Positions 1-11,112 of a stretch of DNA of 64,000 bases are shown here, piece by piece. The position numbers were made by a program, and so were the translations under genes. This DNA is from an uncultured Pelagibacteraceae bacterium (lineage in GTDB: Bacteria > Pseudomonadota > Alphaproteobacteria > Pelagibacterales > Pelagibacteraceae). The notes below the pieces were generated by a model. It was not told the DNA's origin, did no database searches, and worked only from the letters and a program-made list of their open reading frames with translations. The stretch's first letter is position 1; each line of letters starts with the position of its first letter. The stretch lies in contig CACJNI010000001.1 in the NCBI GenBank assembly GCA_902594705.1, positions 62,001 to 126,000 of the forward strand. Direction: 5' to 3'.

Positions 1-765
1 GACCCCTCTATCATTATATAAACTATATTCTAATCTATCTTGAAGAATAGAAATTGATGTTAAAATGTTAAATTTTTTGTTGTTTTCAAATTTATATTTA
101 TTTTTGATTTGTATCTTTGGATTATAGAAATCTATAGTATGTAAGCTCGTGTTGGGATTATTATAATTTCTTTTCCAATCTGATTTAAAATTTAACCCAA
201 AAACTTTACCTTCTATTAATAAATTTTTTACTTTAGTTTTATTATTTATCTTATTAGTAAATTTTTTTATTTGGGATATCAAGATAACTTCTTTATTATT
301 ATTTCTCAAAAATAATTTAGAATTATTTATAATGATTGTGTTATTAACTTTTTTATATAAATGATTTCTAAATTTTATTATATCAGAAAGTTCTAATTCG
401 ATATTTGAGTCTGAAATTTCTGTTGCTGAAAAATTTTTAAGTGTTCTTAAATAGATATCTTTTAAAGATATATAAATTTTTAAGTTTTTAATATTTAATA
501 AGCCATCATTTTCATAAGTTTTAGATAAATTTATTTTTGAATTTTCTACTAGCAAGTGTGGCTTTGGAAATGGCTTGTATGAAATATTTCCTGATGTATT
601 AAGATAAAGTTTGAAATTTTTATAAAAATTTTTTTCTATTATTGAAGCTTTTTTGTTAAAATTAAACAATGCTGGTAAGGATAGAATAGTTAATGATGAA
701 AATAATACGCCAAGGGAAATTAATATTAACGAAAATTTTACTTTATTTTCTCTAATTTTATTCAT
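1..765 (-). CDS. AsmA-like / large exported envelope protein (N-terminal part; truncated by window edge)
   Basis: Open reading frame on minus strand from CAT at 763-765 running off the window start; translation MNKIRENKVKFSLILISLGVLFSSLTILSLPALFNFNKKASIIEKNFYKNF... (N-terminal TM, AsmA-like pattern). Not in ORF track because truncated. Confidence 0.55.
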   Translation of the reverse strand, partial: MNKIRENKVKFSLILISLGVLFSSLTILSLPALFNFNKKASIIEKNFYKNFKLYLNTSGNISYKPFPKPHLLVENSKINLSKTYENDGLLNIKNLKIYISLKDIYLRTLKNFSATEISDSNIELELSDIIKFRNHLYKKVNNTIIINNSKLFLRNNNKEVILISQIKKFTNKINNKTKVKNLLIEGKVFGLNFKSDWKRNYNNPNTSLHTIDFYNPKIQIKNKYKFENNKKFNILTSISILQDRLEYSLYNDRGV

Positions 766-797
766 GAAATCTAGAAAAACTTATACAACAAATATTT

Positions 798-2822
798 ATG
801 TTAAAATCTAATAATTTGTCAAATTTAAATGAAAAGCAACAAGAAGCTGTAGAATATTTAGATGGACCTCTACTGATTGTTGCCGGGGCAGGGTCTGGTA
901 AAACCAAAGTTTTAACATCTAGAATTGCTCATATTATAAAAACTCACAAAGCATTTTCCAGTCAGATACTTGCTGTTACTTTTACAAATAAGGCAGCTAA
1001 AGAAATGCAAATACGAGTATCAAAATTATTAAGCACAAATGCTACTGGCTTACCATGGTTGGGAACATTTCACTCAATAAGCTCAAAAATATTAAGAAAA
1101 CATGCTGAAGCAGTTTCACTTAAATCAAATTTTACAATTATAGATCAAGATGATCAAGTAAGATTGATTAAAAACATTTGCAAAGCCGAAAATATAGATA
1201 TTAAGAAAATTTCCCCTAAATATATTCTTGCAATAATAGACAAGTGGAAAAATAAGGGTTTTTATCCTGAAGATGTTATACTTAAAAAAAAAGAGTCTTT
1301 GGAAAAAAATTTCCTATCAATTTATAAAATCTATCAACAAAAACTTTTAGAATTAAATTGTGCAGATTTTTCAGATTTAATTTTACACACTGTCAAGATT
1401 TTTGAAAAATATCCTGATATCTCTTCAATTTATCAAAAAAAATTTAAGTATATTTTAGTAGATGAGTATCAAGATACTAATTTTATTCAAAGTGAATGGC
1501 TTAAATACCTGTCTAAAGAAAATAAAAACATTTGTTGTGTTGGAGATGACGATCAATCGATATATAGCTGGAGAGGAGCAGAAATAAAAAATTTTTTAGA
1601 TTTTGATAAAATTTACAATAATACGAAAATAATCCGATTAGAAAAAAATTATAGATCAACTCAAAATATTCTAGGAGTTGCATCTAAATTAATCGAAAAT
1701 AATCAAAATAGAGTTGGAAAAACCTTATATACAAATCAGGAAGAAGGCGAACTTGTAACTTTAGATTGTTTTAGAAATGTAAAAGATGAAGCCATTGATA
1801 TTAGTTCTTCTATAGAAAAATTTAAAAAGAAAAACTCTTTAAATGAAATTGCTATTTTGGTAAGAGCAATTTTTCAGACTAGGGAGTTTGAGGAAAGATT
1901 CTTAAAAGTAGGTATACCTTATAGAATTATTGGAGGTATAAAGTTTTATGAGAGAGCTGAAATAAAAGATGCTGTGGCTTATCTTAAGTGTATTCATCAA
2001 CCAATGGATGATTTATCATTTGAAAGAATTATTAATGTCCCTAAAAGATCAATTGGGGATTCAACTATCAAAATTATTACTGAGTTTGCAAAAAAAAATT
2101 TATGCTCATTGGAAATTGCATCCAAAAAATTAGTTGAACTTAATAAAATTAAACCAAAAACAAAAGTTGGTTTAAAATCTTTATTAAATTTATTGGATAA
2201 GTGGAGATACGATATTAGTCAGAAAATAAATCATGTAAAACTTTTGCAAACGGTTTTAGATGAATCTGGTTATAGTGAAATGCTTAAAAATAAAAAAGAT
2301 TTAGAAAATGAAAATAGGCTTGAAAATATAAAAGAGTTATTAAGTGCTATGAAAGAATTTGATAATTTAGAGAGTTTTTTAGAGCACGTAGCACTTGCCA
2401 CATCTCTAGATCAAGATTGGGAAACAGAAAAAGTAAATCTAATGACACTACACGCATCAAAAGGTTTGGAATTTAATATAGTTTATCTACCAGGATGGGA
2501 AGAAGGATTATTTCCTCATCAAAAAAGCATAGAGGAGAAAGGTGAAAATGGTCTAGAAGAGGAGAGAAGACTTGCTTATGTTGGCATTACAAGGGCAAGA
2601 AAAATTGCTAAAATTTCCTTTTCTATGAATAGATTTTACCAAGGAGATTGGATTGACAGCATGGCCTCAAGATTTGTTGATGAATTACCAGATGAATTTA
2701 TAAAAAAAAATAATAGTTTTTCTGAAGAACAAGAAACCGACTTTGAATTTAATCAAGACATTGATTTTGAGAATGAAATAAGAAGTCCTGGATGGCTAAG
2801 ATATCAAAAAAAGTTGAAATGA
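798..2822 (+). CDS. uvrD: UvrD/PcrA-type ATP-dependent DNA helicase
   Basis: Walker A AGAGSGKT, motif DEYQDTN, GDDDQSIYSWRGA, LMTLHASKGLEF, RRLAYVGITRA. Confidence 0.93.
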   Translation: MLKSNNLSNLNEKQQEAVEYLDGPLLIVAGAGSGKTKVLTSRIAHIIKTHKAFSSQILAVTFTNKAAKEMQIRVSKLLSTNATGLPWLGTFHSISSKILRKHAEAVSLKSNFTIIDQDDQVRLIKNICKAENIDIKKISPKYILAIIDKWKNKGFYPEDVILKKKESLEKNFLSIYKIYQQKLLELNCADFSDLILHTVKIFEKYPDISSIYQKKFKYILVDEYQDTNFIQSEWLKYLSKENKNICCVGDDDQSIYSWRGAEIKNFLDFDKIYNNTKIIRLEKNYRSTQNILGVASKLIENNQNRVGKTLYTNQEEGELVTLDCFRNVKDEAIDISSSIEKFKKKNSLNEIAILVRAIFQTREFEERFLKVGIPYRIIGGIKFYERAEIKDAVAYLKCIHQPMDDLSFERIINVPKRSIGDSTIKIITEFAKKNLCSLEIASKKLVELNKIKPKTKVGLKSLLNLLDKWRYDISQKINHVKLLQTVLDESGYSEMLKNKKDLENENRLENIKELLSAMKEFDNLESFLEHVALATSLDQDWETEKVNLMTLHASKGLEFNIVYLPGWEEGLFPHQKSIEEKGENGLEEERRLAYVGITRARKIAKISFSMNRFYQGDWIDSMASRFVDELPDEFIKKNNSFSEEQETDFEFNQDIDFENEIRSPGWLRYQKKLK

Positions 2823-4513
2823 TTAAAAATATAAAAAAATTTATATCTGATAACAATTTGGATGGTTACATTATACCAAAAAACGATGAATTCTTCACAG
2901 AATATTCAAAAATAAATAAACTTGAAATAGTTGCAAATTTTTCTGGATCTGCAGGTTTTATATTAATTTTAAAGAACTCAAATCATTTATTTGTTGATGG
3001 CAGATATATAATTCAAGCTAAACAACAGTCAGGAAAAAAATTCAAAATTCATGAAATTCCTTACGTATGGCCAAAAGATATACTTAAAAATAATGTTTCA
3101 CTAAAAATTGGTTTTGATCCAAAATTATTTACAACAGAAACATTAAAAACATATTTTAATAATTCTTGTAATCTATTTCCCATAAATTCAAATTTGTTCA
3201 AAAATAAAAATGAGATAATTAATAGAAATAATTTAGTTTATCTAATCAATACTTCAATCGTAGGGGAAAGCTCAAAAAGTAAAATTAAAAGACTAAAAAA
3301 AATTCTTGAAAATGAAAAAATAGATAATTTATTTATTAGTTCAGGAGAAAATGTTTGCTGGTTACTTAATATTAGAGGCAAAGATTTACCAAATTCTCCA
3401 ATTGCAAATTTTCAAGCAATTATAACTAGTAATAAAAACATAATTTTATTTGGAAATATAAAAAAATTAAAAAATATAAAAAAAGAATTTATTAAAAATA
3501 AAATTTCTTTTTATGAAAAAAATGATTTCTTTAAAATACTGAGCTCATTGAAAGGAAAATCATTTTGGATAGATAACAAAACTTGCTCTGTAATTAACGA
3601 AAAATTAATTAGTTCAAAGTTTTTAATCAAAAAAAGAATTGATCCAATTAATTATTTAAAGTCAATAAAAAATAGAGTTGAAATAAAGAATATGATTGAA
3701 ACACATATAAAAGATGGTGTTGCAGTTACAAAATTTTTATACTGGATTAAGAATTCAAATATTAAAAAATTGGATGAGATTAAAGTTGAAAAAAAATTGG
3801 AAAGTTTTAGAAAACAAAGTAAAAATTATCTATTTCCTAGCTTTAGTACAATTGCAGGATCAGGACCAAACGGTGCAATAATTCACTATAGATCAAATAA
3901 AAAATCCAATCGTAAACTCAATAAAGATCATCTTTTGTTAATAGATTCAGGTGGACAATACAAGTGGGGTACAACTGATATAACAAGGACAATTTCTTTT
4001 AGTAATCCTAGTAAGAAAACTAAAGAGCTTTATACAAGGGTTCTGAAAGGTCATATTGCGGTGGCAATGTCAAAAATAGATAAATTAAAAAATGGAAATA
4101 ACTTAGATAGACTTGCAAGAAAAAGTCTTAACTCTGTAAATTTAAACTATAGACATGGAACAGGGCATGGTGTTGGATTTTTTATGAATGTGCACGAAGG
4201 ACCACAAAGTATATCTAAAAACAACTTTATAAAACTTAAAAAAGGTATGATTCTCAGCAATGAGCCAGGTATTTATTTGGAAAATAAACTAGGAATTAGG
4301 ATTGAAAATTTAGTTTACATAGATGGAAATAATAAAAATCTTTTCTTTAAAAACTTAACTTTTGCTCCTCTTGAAAAAGATTTAATAGATGAAACTATGC
4401 TAACAAAAATTGAAAAAGATTATATTTTTTCTTACCATTTGGAAACTTACTCAAAAATATCAGCATATCTCAATAACAAAGAGAGAAAGTGGCTTGCAAA
4501 ACTAATTCAGTAA
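2792..4513 (+). CDS. pepP: Xaa-Pro aminopeptidase (M24B)
   Basis: Creatinase N-domain plus M24 metal site motifs LLLIDSGGQYKWGTTDITRT, HGTGHGVG, NEPGIY; overlaps preceding CDS by 31 bp. Confidence 0.88.
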   Translation: MAKISKKVEMIKNIKKFISDNNLDGYIIPKNDEFFTEYSKINKLEIVANFSGSAGFILILKNSNHLFVDGRYIIQAKQQSGKKFKIHEIPYVWPKDILKNNVSLKIGFDPKLFTTETLKTYFNNSCNLFPINSNLFKNKNEIINRNNLVYLINTSIVGESSKSKIKRLKKILENEKIDNLFISSGENVCWLLNIRGKDLPNSPIANFQAIITSNKNIILFGNIKKLKNIKKEFIKNKISFYEKNDFFKILSSLKGKSFWIDNKTCSVINEKLISSKFLIKKRIDPINYLKSIKNRVEIKNMIETHIKDGVAVTKFLYWIKNSNIKKLDEIKVEKKLESFRKQSKNYLFPSFSTIAGSGPNGAIIHYRSNKKSNRKLNKDHLLLIDSGGQYKWGTTDITRTISFSNPSKKTKELYTRVLKGHIAVAMSKIDKLKNGNNLDRLARKSLNSVNLNYRHGTGHGVGFFMNVHEGPQSISKNNFIKLKKGMILSNEPGIYLENKLGIRIENLVYIDGNNKNLFFKNLTFAPLEKDLIDETMLTKIEKDYIFSYHLETYSKISAYLNNKERKWLAKLIQ

Positions 4514-6511
4514 ATCAGACCACTCTTTTTGTGTAAGTATTTTAATTCCTAAATTTTTAGCCTGTTCTACTTTTCTATTTGTTGGTTTCTCACCAGTTAC
4601 CAAATAGTCTAATTTCTTTGTTACACTGCTAACAATACTACCAGCATTTTCCTCAATTAAACTTTTAGCCTCTGCACGACTAATGTTTTGAAGTTTGCCA
4701 GTAAACATGAAAGAAACATTTTTTAATTTACCTTTACTTTTAACTTCTCTATCTTTAATGCTCAGTATCTCACTTAATTTTTCTACAACTTTAATATTTG
4801 TTTTATTTTGAAAGAATTTTTCTAAAGATTTAACTTGAGTTTCTCCTATTCCATCAATATTAATAATTTCTTTAATTTTATCTTTTTTAAAAAAATTTAA
4901 AAAACTTTTTATATTTTTTGTAAAATCAGCAATTATCTTTGCATTTTCTATTCCGATATGTCTTATTCCTAATGAAAAAATAAATTTATCTAATGTAACT
5001 TTTTTTGAATTTTCAATTGAAAATTTAAGATTTGAAGCTGATTGTGACCCCCATCCATCAAGAGAGGAAATTTTCTTGTAATCTAAATTATAGATATCTT
5101 GAGGTAATTTTATAAATTTTAAGTCCCAAAATTTTTCTACCACTTTTTTTCCTAACCCATCGATATTCATTGCATCCTTTGATATGAAATGTTTTATTTT
5201 TTCCACTGCAATTTTTTCACATTCAAATCCTTTATCTGGACAACGTCTCACAGCATCATATTTTTTTGTAATTTTATTAAACTCTTTTATAGTATCGAAA
5301 CCACAGGGACATTTTTTTGGAAAATTAAATTTTATTGATTTTCCATCTCTTTTTTTTTTATCTACTTCTAAAACATGTGGGATAACATCTCCTGCTCTTT
5401 CAATTTTTACTGTATCACCAATTCTTATGTCTTTTCTTATAATTTCATCTTCATTGTGCAATGTTGCATTTGATACCACTACACCTCCAATGTTTACTGG
5501 TTTGACTTTTGCTACAGGCGTTAAAGCTCCTGTTCTTCCAACTTGGATATCAATGTTCAATATTTCAGAATATGCATGATCCGCAGAGAATTTATGAGCT
5601 ATTGCCCATCTTGGGGCATTTGAAGTAAAGCCTAATCTTTTTTGTAGTTGTAAATTATTTACTTTATAAACCAATCCATCAATATCATAATTTAAATTAA
5701 ATCTTTTTTTTTCAAATTGTTCATGAAATATTAATAGGTCATTAGTGCTTTTTATTACTTTATTATAATCACTTGTTATAAATCCCCAACTCTTTAGCTC
5801 ATTTAAAAAATCAGACTGATTTTTAAATTTATTTTCACTCATAAATCCAAATGTATAAGCAATAAATTTGAGTGGTATCTTTGAAGTTTCTTTTGGATCT
5901 TTTTGTCTAAGTGATCCTGATGCTGCATTTCTCGGGTTTGCAAATTTATCTTTTATTCTCAAAAAGTCTTTTTTTTCAATAAAAACCTCTCCTCTAATTT
6001 CTATTTCTTTTGGAATAGTGCTATTTTTAATTATGTGAGGAATATCTTTTATGGTTTTTAGATTATTAGTTATTAGTTCACCTTCTTCACCATCACCTCG
6101 TGAAACTCCGTAAGCCAATTTACCATTTAAATATGTTAAAGATGCCGATATGCCATCAATTTTAGGCTCCACACTATATTCTAAAGGAATTTTTTTATTA
6201 AGATAATTAAGTATTTTTTTTTCAAAATTTATTAGATCATCTGTATCAAATGCATTAGATAAAGATAACATTTGCACCTTATGCTTAAATTTTTCAAATT
6301 TTTTCGATGGATAAAAACCAACATTTTTACTTGGTGAATTTTTGTTATTTAAAAAATTATATTTTTTTTCTAAATTTAAAATATCAATTTTTAACAAATC
6401 ATAATCAGAATCACTTAAAATAGGATTGCTATCTTCAAAATATAATTTGTTATGCTTTAAGTATTCTTTAATTTTTTGATTATAGTTTTTTATTACATCT
6501 TTTTTAGTCAT
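4502..6511 (-). CDS. ligA: NAD-dependent DNA ligase LigA
   Basis: EPKIDGISASLTY (adenylation Lys), GRTGALTPVA, C-terminal HhH and BRCT (VSFMFTGKLQNISRAEAKSLIE). Confidence 0.95.
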   Translation of the reverse strand: MTKKDVIKNYNQKIKEYLKHNKLYFEDSNPILSDSDYDLLKIDILNLEKKYNFLNNKNSPSKNVGFYPSKKFEKFKHKVQMLSLSNAFDTDDLINFEKKILNYLNKKIPLEYSVEPKIDGISASLTYLNGKLAYGVSRGDGEEGELITNNLKTIKDIPHIIKNSTIPKEIEIRGEVFIEKKDFLRIKDKFANPRNAASGSLRQKDPKETSKIPLKFIAYTFGFMSENKFKNQSDFLNELKSWGFITSDYNKVIKSTNDLLIFHEQFEKKRFNLNYDIDGLVYKVNNLQLQKRLGFTSNAPRWAIAHKFSADHAYSEILNIDIQVGRTGALTPVAKVKPVNIGGVVVSNATLHNEDEIIRKDIRIGDTVKIERAGDVIPHVLEVDKKKRDGKSIKFNFPKKCPCGFDTIKEFNKITKKYDAVRRCPDKGFECEKIAVEKIKHFISKDAMNIDGLGKKVVEKFWDLKFIKLPQDIYNLDYKKISSLDGWGSQSASNLKFSIENSKKVTLDKFIFSLGIRHIGIENAKIIADFTKNIKSFLNFFKKDKIKEIINIDGIGETQVKSLEKFFQNKTNIKVVEKLSEILSIKDREVKSKGKLKNVSFMFTGKLQNISRAEAKSLIEENAGSIVSSVTKKLDYLVTGEKPTNRKVEQAKNLGIKILTQKEWSDLLN

Positions 6512-6518
6512 TTTTAGA

Positions 6519-7355
6519 CTACTTGAAGAGAGTTTTGAATTTTTTTAGAATAGTCTCTTTATCCTCTTTTTTTGTTAATTTTTTACTCTTATAATCTTTA
6601 TTTATTATTTTATAGCTAGCTTCATACCACTGACTTGATTGATAATTATATCCTAACAAAAGTGCATATTTTTTTGCTTCCGAAGTTAATCCTATTTTAT
6701 AATGCAATTCTACCAATCTATGTAAAGCCTCTTCAACATAGATTGTTGTTTCATATTCATTTACAACTTTTTTAAATCTTTTAATTGCTGGTACCCATTT
6801 TTCTCTTTCAGTATAGTATCTAGCTAAATACATTTCTTTTGATGCCATTATTTCCGTGATATATTCCATTTTATATCTTGAGTCTTGTGCGTAGTCCGTC
6901 TCAGGGTAATTATTTATAACAATATTAAAATATTTTTTTGCTTTTATAATTTCATTAAGATCTTTTTTTTCATCTACTATTTGATCATAATGACATAAAG
7001 CTAATAAATAATAAGCATAATCTGTCTGTGGATGATTTTTATATTTTACAAAAAAACGTTCTAGATCATTTATTGCATCACTATAATAACCTTGAGAAAA
7101 ATATCCATAAGCAGACATTAAAACTGCTCTTGGAGCCCAAATTGATTGTGGGTATAATAATTCTGCTTCACTAAACTTTTTTCCAGCATAAATTACATCT
7201 CCTTTTTCAAACTCCTCATATGCTTGATTGTAAACTTCTATCATTTGTGTTTCTAAGTTTTTTTCTTTTAAAATTGATATATTCTCATCTTTTTTTGAAC
7301 ATCCCGATATAAACAAAAATAATAATATAATTAAAAAGATATTTCTTAACATCAT
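6519..7355 (-). CDS. bamD: Outer membrane assembly lipoprotein BamD
   Basis: Lipobox LFISGCSKK, TPR (YPQSIWAPRAVLMSAYGYFSQGYY...FFVKYKNHPQTDYAYYL). Confidence 0.88.
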   Translation of the reverse strand: MMLRNIFLIILLFLFISGCSKKDENISILKEKNLETQMIEVYNQAYEEFEKGDVIYAGKKFSEAELLYPQSIWAPRAVLMSAYGYFSQGYYSDAINDLERFFVKYKNHPQTDYAYYLLALCHYDQIVDEKKDLNEIIKAKKYFNIVINNYPETDYAQDSRYKMEYITEIMASKEMYLARYYTEREKWVPAIKRFKKVVNEYETTIYVEEALHRLVELHYKIGLTSEAKKYALLLGYNYQSSQWYEASYKIINKDYKSKKLTKKEDKETILKKFKTLFK

Positions 7356-7392
7356 GATAAATATTATCAGATTAATTTAAAATTTCTAATTA

Positions 7393-8313
7393 TTAAGCTA
7401 TTGATTTTAAGTTATGGTAATTTGCAAAATTATAAGGTAACTGCTTTCCTTTAATTTCTATCAAAGAAAAATTTGATTTATCAGTAAAGACTTTTCTAAG
7501 CAGTTCATTCGTAAGTTTGTGACCACCTTGTGAGCATTTTAATGATCCTATAATTTTGTATCCTGATAAAAATAAATCTCCCATACAATCAAGTATTTTA
7601 TGATTTACAAATTCTGATTTGTTTCTTAATCCTGATGAATTTAATATTTCATTTTTTTTAATAACTATTGCATTATCAAGACTGCCACCCATACCAAGAT
7701 TCATCTGCTTTAATTTTGAAATATCTTCAAACAGGCAAAAAGTTCTTGAATAAAATATATCTTTTAAGTCGTCCTCGAAAACATTAATTTTGTTTGTTTG
7801 AGTACCAATTAAATTTGTTTGATATTTAATTTCAAATTCAATATCACTTGAAACATTTGATTTGTCTATAGATATATATTTATTACCATTCTCAATTTTG
7901 ACATTTTTATTAATTTTAATAACTTTAATTGGTTGGTCACTAAATTTTAAGCCAGCATTATAAATGCTATCTACAAAAATTTTAGCTGACCCATCTAAAA
8001 TTGGAACCTCTTGTGAATTTATTTCAATAATTGCATTATCTATGCCTATTCCATAAAATGCACCCATTAAGTGTTCGATTGTAGAAACTTTTACATTAAA
8101 CTCATTTGAAATTGTGGTGCACAATGTTGTATCAGTGACATTTGAGTAACTTGGGTAAACGATATTATTTTTTTTCAAGTCAACTCTTTTAAAAACTATC
8201 CCAGTATTTGGAGATGCAGGCAAAATATCTAATTTAACATTTTTTCCAGTATGAACACCTATACCTTTAAAAGATAATTTTTTAGATATTGTTTTTTGAT
8301 TAAGAATTGACAC
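7393..8313 (-). CDS. lpxC: UDP-3-O-acyl-N-acetylglucosamine deacetylase
   Basis: QKTISKKLSFKGIGVHTGKNV, TIEHLMGAFYGIGIDNAIIEI, HKILDCMGDL. Confidence 0.95.
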   Translation of the reverse strand: MSILNQKTISKKLSFKGIGVHTGKNVKLDILPASPNTGIVFKRVDLKKNNIVYPSYSNVTDTTLCTTISNEFNVKVSTIEHLMGAFYGIGIDNAIIEINSQEVPILDGSAKIFVDSIYNAGLKFSDQPIKVIKINKNVKIENGNKYISIDKSNVSSDIEFEIKYQTNLIGTQTNKINVFEDDLKDIFYSRTFCLFEDISKLKQMNLGMGGSLDNAIVIKKNEILNSSGLRNKSEFVNHKILDCMGDLFLSGYKIIGSLKCSQGGHKLTNELLRKVFTDKSNFSLIEIKGKQLPYNFANYHNLKSIA

Positions 8314-8374
8314 ATAGTATTTATATTTGAAAGAAAGATATTAAATACTCAATAAATATTACAAGAAAATACAA

Positions 8375-9535
8375 TTATTTCCCCAATAGATTGAAGAATT
8401 TTTCAAAAATGCCCCTTTTTTTGTTACTAATAACGGGTAGTTGATGATTATGTAAATATTTTAGACCAGCTTCGCATATCTCAACATCGCTTAGACTGCA
8501 AAAATTAATCGATTTAAATTCAAATTTGTCATTTAAATGAAAGGTGTTGTTATTAAAAAGTAGCGATCCCTCTCCAATTAAAAAAAGTTTATTATCATTA
8601 TAATCTTTATTTGTAGAATTACTTTTTTCAAATATCATGTCTATGATTTCTTGAACCCTATAAAGAATTACTTTTTTTAATAAATCTATTTGTATATTTT
8701 TACTTAAAATTTTATTGAGTATTGAGTTATTATTACTTTGTTTTGAATCATATGAAAATTCTGTATCAGACTTATTAAATAATTTTTTAATTTTTTCAGC
8801 TTCACTAAAGTCTATTTTGAATATTTTAGATATGTCATTTGAGATATGATATCCTCCAATTGGCACTGTGTATATTGATTTTAATTTATTGTTCTCATAA
8901 TTTAATAGTAGAGATTTTTTTAAACCTATTTCTAAAAAAGAAATATTATTATGATTCATTTTCTCTAAATAAAATAAAGTTTTTAAATAACTAGAGCAAT
9001 AATAATGGGTTATATTTAAATTATTTTTATTAAAGTTTTCTTTAATAAAATTTATTTCTTTTTGTGGAAAGCATATTAATTTAAACTCTATTTTGATATT
9101 ATTGACTTTATTTATTTTTTCAGGAAAATTAGCATAAACAACGTCATCAATTGTGCATTTACTTAATATTGTATGTATTATTTTATATTTGCTATAATTT
9201 GAATTTATTATCTGATTCAATTCTAAAAGTAGTGAGTTATAAACTTTTTTTAACTCAGAACTTTCATCAAGATTTTTGGATAATGATAAATCAACTGAAA
9301 TTAAATGATATGTATCAAACATCAAAACTATATCTTGAACATGCGAAGAAATTTTTTTTTCAGCATTTTTAATTAAATAAACAATTTGCTCATTACTATT
9401 TAAATATAAATTTTGATTAAAAAGTGGTTTTATCTCAGAATATTGTTGAATTGATTTATCATCAAATATGGAAAATCTCAGCTTTGATGATCCTAAATCT
9501 AAAATATTATAATTATGCCCCTTCTTCATGATCAA
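8375..9535 (-). CDS. ftsA: Divergent cell division protein FtsA
   Basis: Position after ftsQ; actin-like start NILDLGSSKLRFSIFD; C-terminal amphipathic helix KKRGIFEKFFNLLGK. Confidence 0.8.
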   Translation of the reverse strand: MIMKKGHNYNILDLGSSKLRFSIFDDKSIQQYSEIKPLFNQNLYLNSNEQIVYLIKNAEKKISSHVQDIVLMFDTYHLISVDLSLSKNLDESSELKKVYNSLLLELNQIINSNYSKYKIIHTILSKCTIDDVVYANFPEKINKVNNIKIEFKLICFPQKEINFIKENFNKNNLNITHYYCSSYLKTLFYLEKMNHNNISFLEIGLKKSLLLNYENNKLKSIYTVPIGGYHISNDISKIFKIDFSEAEKIKKLFNKSDTEFSYDSKQSNNNSILNKILSKNIQIDLLKKVILYRVQEIIDMIFEKSNSTNKDYNDNKLFLIGEGSLLFNNNTFHLNDKFEFKSINFCSLSDVEICEAGLKYLHNHQLPVISNKKRGIFEKFFNLLGK

Positions 9536-10211
9536 TTATTAATCTATTAGAAATTCTTAAATCGATTGTTTTATCTGAATTTATATCATTTTTTTCTTTA
9601 AATTTTTTATAAACTTTTAGAGCATTTGAAATATTTTTGTCAGGCAGCTTTATGATAATATTATTATCAAAATACAAATCCCATCTCTTAGTTTTGTGAA
9701 AGTGATATTTTTTGATATTTTTATAATCTATTTCTAATTCTTTAAGTAGATTTTTTAACTTTAAAAATTCTGAAATTTCAAATTTGCCGAAAATAGTTGG
9801 TAAATTATTTGTTAAATCGATTTCATCCGAAGGTATAAATTTTTCATTTTCTCCAATATAAAATTTTTTTTGGTTTAAATATGTTAAAGCAACAATATTT
9901 GTTTTTTTTGCAGAAAAAATTATGGTTGATGGATATTTTTTTTTTATATTAATATCTTGAAGAAAATTTATTTCATTTAAATAAGTAAAAAAATCTTCTT
10001 TTTTAATTAAAAGTATATTTTGATTAATAAAAGAATTAAATTTAAAAAATTTTTCTTCATTAATATTTAATTTATCAATTTTAATTACTATATCATGTAT
10101 AAGAAAAATATTTTTTATATATAATATAAATTTTTGGTTTGTAATCGTTGTTAAAAATATAAAACAAAATACATAAAAATATATTTTATTTTTATTTATT
10201 AATTGAGGCAT
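9513..10211 (-). CDS. ftsQ: Cell division protein FtsQ
   Basis: Single N-terminal TM, POTRA-like/FtsQ domain (FLQDINIKKKYPSTIIFSAKKTNIVAL), position between ddl and ftsA. Confidence 0.82.
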   Translation of the reverse strand: MPQLINKNKIYFYVFCFIFLTTITNQKFILYIKNIFLIHDIVIKIDKLNINEEKFFKFNSFINQNILLIKKEDFFTYLNEINFLQDINIKKKYPSTIIFSAKKTNIVALTYLNQKKFYIGENEKFIPSDEIDLTNNLPTIFGKFEISEFLKLKNLLKELEIDYKNIKKYHFHKTKRWDLYFDNNIIIKLPDKNISNALKVYKKFKEKNDINSDKTIDLRISNRLIIDHEEGA

Positions 10212-11112
10212 CTATCAAAATTTTTTCTATCAAATTTTTGAACGAAATGTTATTGAATTTTGCAATTTCTGGAACTAAAGATAATGAAGTCATGCCTGGC
10301 TGAGTATTAGTTTCTAATAAATAAAATTTATTTTTATAAAATCTGAAGTCAGACCTCGAAACACCTCTACACTTTAATAATTTATGAACTTTTAACGCAA
10401 TATTAGTAACTTTTTTATATTGTGCATTTGTTAAATCAACTGGAATTATATGTTTTGTTTTAGCTTTTGGATTATATTTGGCCTGGTAATCATAAAATTT
10501 TCTTTTAGGCTTTAACTCTATTGCCCCAAGAATCCTTTCTGATAAAATGGCAACTTGTATTTCTCTGCCCGGTATATATTTCTCAATCAATATCTCACCA
10601 TAATCCTTTAATTTAATTAGATTTTTAAAAAAATTTTTTCTATTACAAATAAAAACATTCACACTTGAGCCTTCATTTATTGGTTTGATTACTAATGGAA
10701 AGCCAATTTTATTTTTTAATTTTTCAATAAATTTTTTTTTTTTGTTAAAATATTTAAATGAATATTTTAAATATTTAGGTGTTGCGATATTAGATTTAAT
10801 GAAAATTTTTTTTGATATGTCTTTATCTATTGCCAGTGAAGACGATAAAACACCTGAGTGAGTATATTTAATTCTTTCACTTTCTAAAATAGTCTGAATA
10901 TAGCCATCTTCACCATATCTGCCATGAAGAAGATTTAAAACAACAGTTGGTTTAAATTTTCTTAAATTTTTTACAAATTCACCATTAGGTTCGCAGATTT
11001 CAATTTTATATTTTTTATTTTTTTTTAATTCTGAATATACACTCTTTGCAGTTTTTAAACTAATTTCCCTTTCATTTGAATACCCTCCAGCAAGAATTAA
11101 TATTTTGTTCAC
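10192..11112 (-). CDS. ddl: D-alanine--D-alanine ligase
   Basis: LAGGYSNEREISLKTA, LHGRYGEDGYIQ, VIKPINEGSSVNV, NTQPGMTSLSLVPEIA. Confidence 0.94.
   Translation of the reverse strand: MNKILILAGGYSNEREISLKTAKSVYSELKKNKKYKIEICEPNGEFVKNLRKFKPTVVLNLLHGRYGEDGYIQTILESERIKYTHSGVLSSSLAIDKDISKKIFIKSNIATPKYLKYSFKYFNKKKKFIEKLKNKIGFPLVIKPINEGSSVNVFICNRKNFFKNLIKLKDYGEILIEKYIPGREIQVAILSERILGAIELKPKRKFYDYQAKYNPKAKTKHIIPVDLTNAQYKKVTNIALKVHKLLKCRGVSRSDFRFYKNKFYLLETNTQPGMTSLSLVPEIAKFNNISFKNLIEKILIDASINK

Noticed and set aside
5184-5579. 131-aa plus-strand ORF
   Set aside because: Antisense to ligA with no domain pattern; product of AT-rich codon bias on the opposite strand.
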